Positions 32,781-33,259 of a DNA stretch of 33,259 nt are shown here, piece by piece. Made by a program: the position numbers and the translations under genes. Location: contig CAMOUF010000207.1 of the NCBI GenBank assembly GCA_946626395.1, positions 1-33,259 of the forward strand, written 5' to 3'. A model generated the notes under the pieces. The model saw only the letters and a program-made list of their open reading frames with translations. It did no database searches and was not told the DNA's origin. Each line of letters opens with the position of its first letter. Positions within the stretch are counted from its first letter, which is position 1. This DNA comes from an uncultured Clostridia bacterium. GTDB lineage: Bacteria > Bacillota > Clostridia > Christensenellales > Aristaeellaceae.

Positions 32781-33259
32781 TTAGCGGGCCATGAAGCCGT
32801 CATACGCGGCCTGATAGGCGGCGATCAGGTCTTCGATGCCCATCTTCTGCAGCTGATCCATGTAGCTGTCGAAGTTGGTGAGGGGTTCTTCGCCGGAGAT
32901 GAACTTCTTGGTCATATCGGCGATGTAGCTGTTGATGTCATCCAGCTGGGGCGCGGCGGCCTTCTGGGCATCCACGCTCAGCACGATGGCAGCGGGATAT
33001 TCCAGAGCGTTGGAGGCGGAGCCCCACAGCTTGGCGGATTCCACATAGTGCACTTCACGGGTGGAGGCCAGATAATCGCCGGCGCCCCAGCGGGGGAAGG
33101 ACACGTGGCTCATGGCATAGCGATACTTGTTGGCGAACGCGCCGTCATAGAAGTTTTCGGTCATCTTGTTGGCCCATTCGGTTTCATGCTTCACGCCGTT
33201 TTCATCCACGGTGTAGGTGCCGTTGCCCTGGGTCCAGGCGGTGGCTTCCAGGCTGGTGA
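32781..33259 (-). CDS. Extracellular solute-binding protein, LplA/YtcQ type (partial)
   Basis: Only the last 159 residues are in the window, and the frame is open to the edge. The C-terminal pattern SYIADMTKKFISGEEPLTNFDSYMDQLQKMGIEDLIAAYQAAYDGF is characteristic of the large LplA/YtcQ family of lipoprotein-bound sugar-binding proteins that serve rhamnogalacturonan and other oligosaccharide ABC importers. The N-terminus with signal peptide and lipobox must lie beyond 33259. The permeases, if they exist nearby, are also outside the window. The gene is upstream of the pectin enzymes on the same strand and is separated from them by a terminator hairpin. The substrate is inferred from the operon, not from residues. 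Confidence 0.85.
   Translation of the reverse strand, partial: TSLEATAWTQGNGTYTVDENGVKHETEWANKMTENFYDGAFANKYRYAMSHVSFPRWGAGDYLASTREVHYVESAKLWGSASNALEYPAAIVLSVDAQKAAAPQLDDINSYIADMTKKFISGEEPLTNFDSYMDQLQKMGIEDLIAAYQAAYDGFMAR

Overview
The window looks like a chromosome segment from an anaerobic, gut- or rumen-type Firmicute of class Clostridia. It is GC-rich in coding regions, uses strong GGAGG-type ribosome binding sites and TTGACA/TATAAT promoters, carries a perfect CIRCE heat-shock operator, and has many secreted SH3-like proteins and an LplA/YtcQ-type sugar-binding protein. The closest group I can suggest is the Christensenellales-like lineages, but that is inference from gene style only.

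Layout. 1-9.8 kb: housekeeping genes, mostly on the + strand. These are an acyl-CoA thioesterase (minus), a DUF2461 protein, a phosphohexomutase, a small membrane-anchored protein, transketolase, a secreted SH3-like protein, an ASCH-domain protein, a YczE-like membrane protein and pyruvate kinase. Seven short hairpins are packed into about 240 bp upstream of pyruvate kinase. 9.8-14.1 kb: a zinc-uptake locus. It holds a Cys/His-rich two-helix membrane protein under a promoter with a 15-bp palindrome, then znuA, znuC and znuB, then two exported proteins that share a Cys-Cys...PGSxVTVxGxF domain. 14.1-15.7 kb: an AT-richer patch with one intact secreted SH3-like protein flanked by a frameshifted paralogue and a possible further remnant. 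15.9-19.6 kb: a VWA protein, htpG with a CIRCE element, and a divergent Phd/RelE-type toxin-antitoxin pair. 19.6-25.4 kb: a polysaccharide deacetylase, a D-2-hydroxyacid dehydrogenase, a secreted protein with a Cys/His C-terminal module, a GltS-like symporter and a PlsC-like acyltransferase with a zinc ribbon. 25.6-33.3 kb: a minus-strand pectin/rhamnogalacturonan operon. In transcription order it encodes a solute-binding protein (cut by the window end), GH95, a CE12 esterase, a CE8-CE12 fusion, GH105 and a beta-lactamase-family serine hydrolase.

The pectin genes overlap or nearly abut, and the enzymes lack signal peptides. The likely scheme is import of pectic oligosaccharides by an ABC transporter whose binding protein is partly in view, followed by intracellular demethylation, deacetylation, side-chain removal and cleavage of unsaturated galacturonyl ends. 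A terminator hairpin between the binding-protein gene and the enzyme genes probably sets their expression ratio.

The most novel-looking non-coding signal is a family of three 172-182 bp MITE-like elements at 665-844, 14090-14261 and 16647-16828. They have imperfect terminal inverted repeats and A-rich direct repeats at their borders. In two copies a perfect internal hairpin is kept through a compensatory base-pair change.
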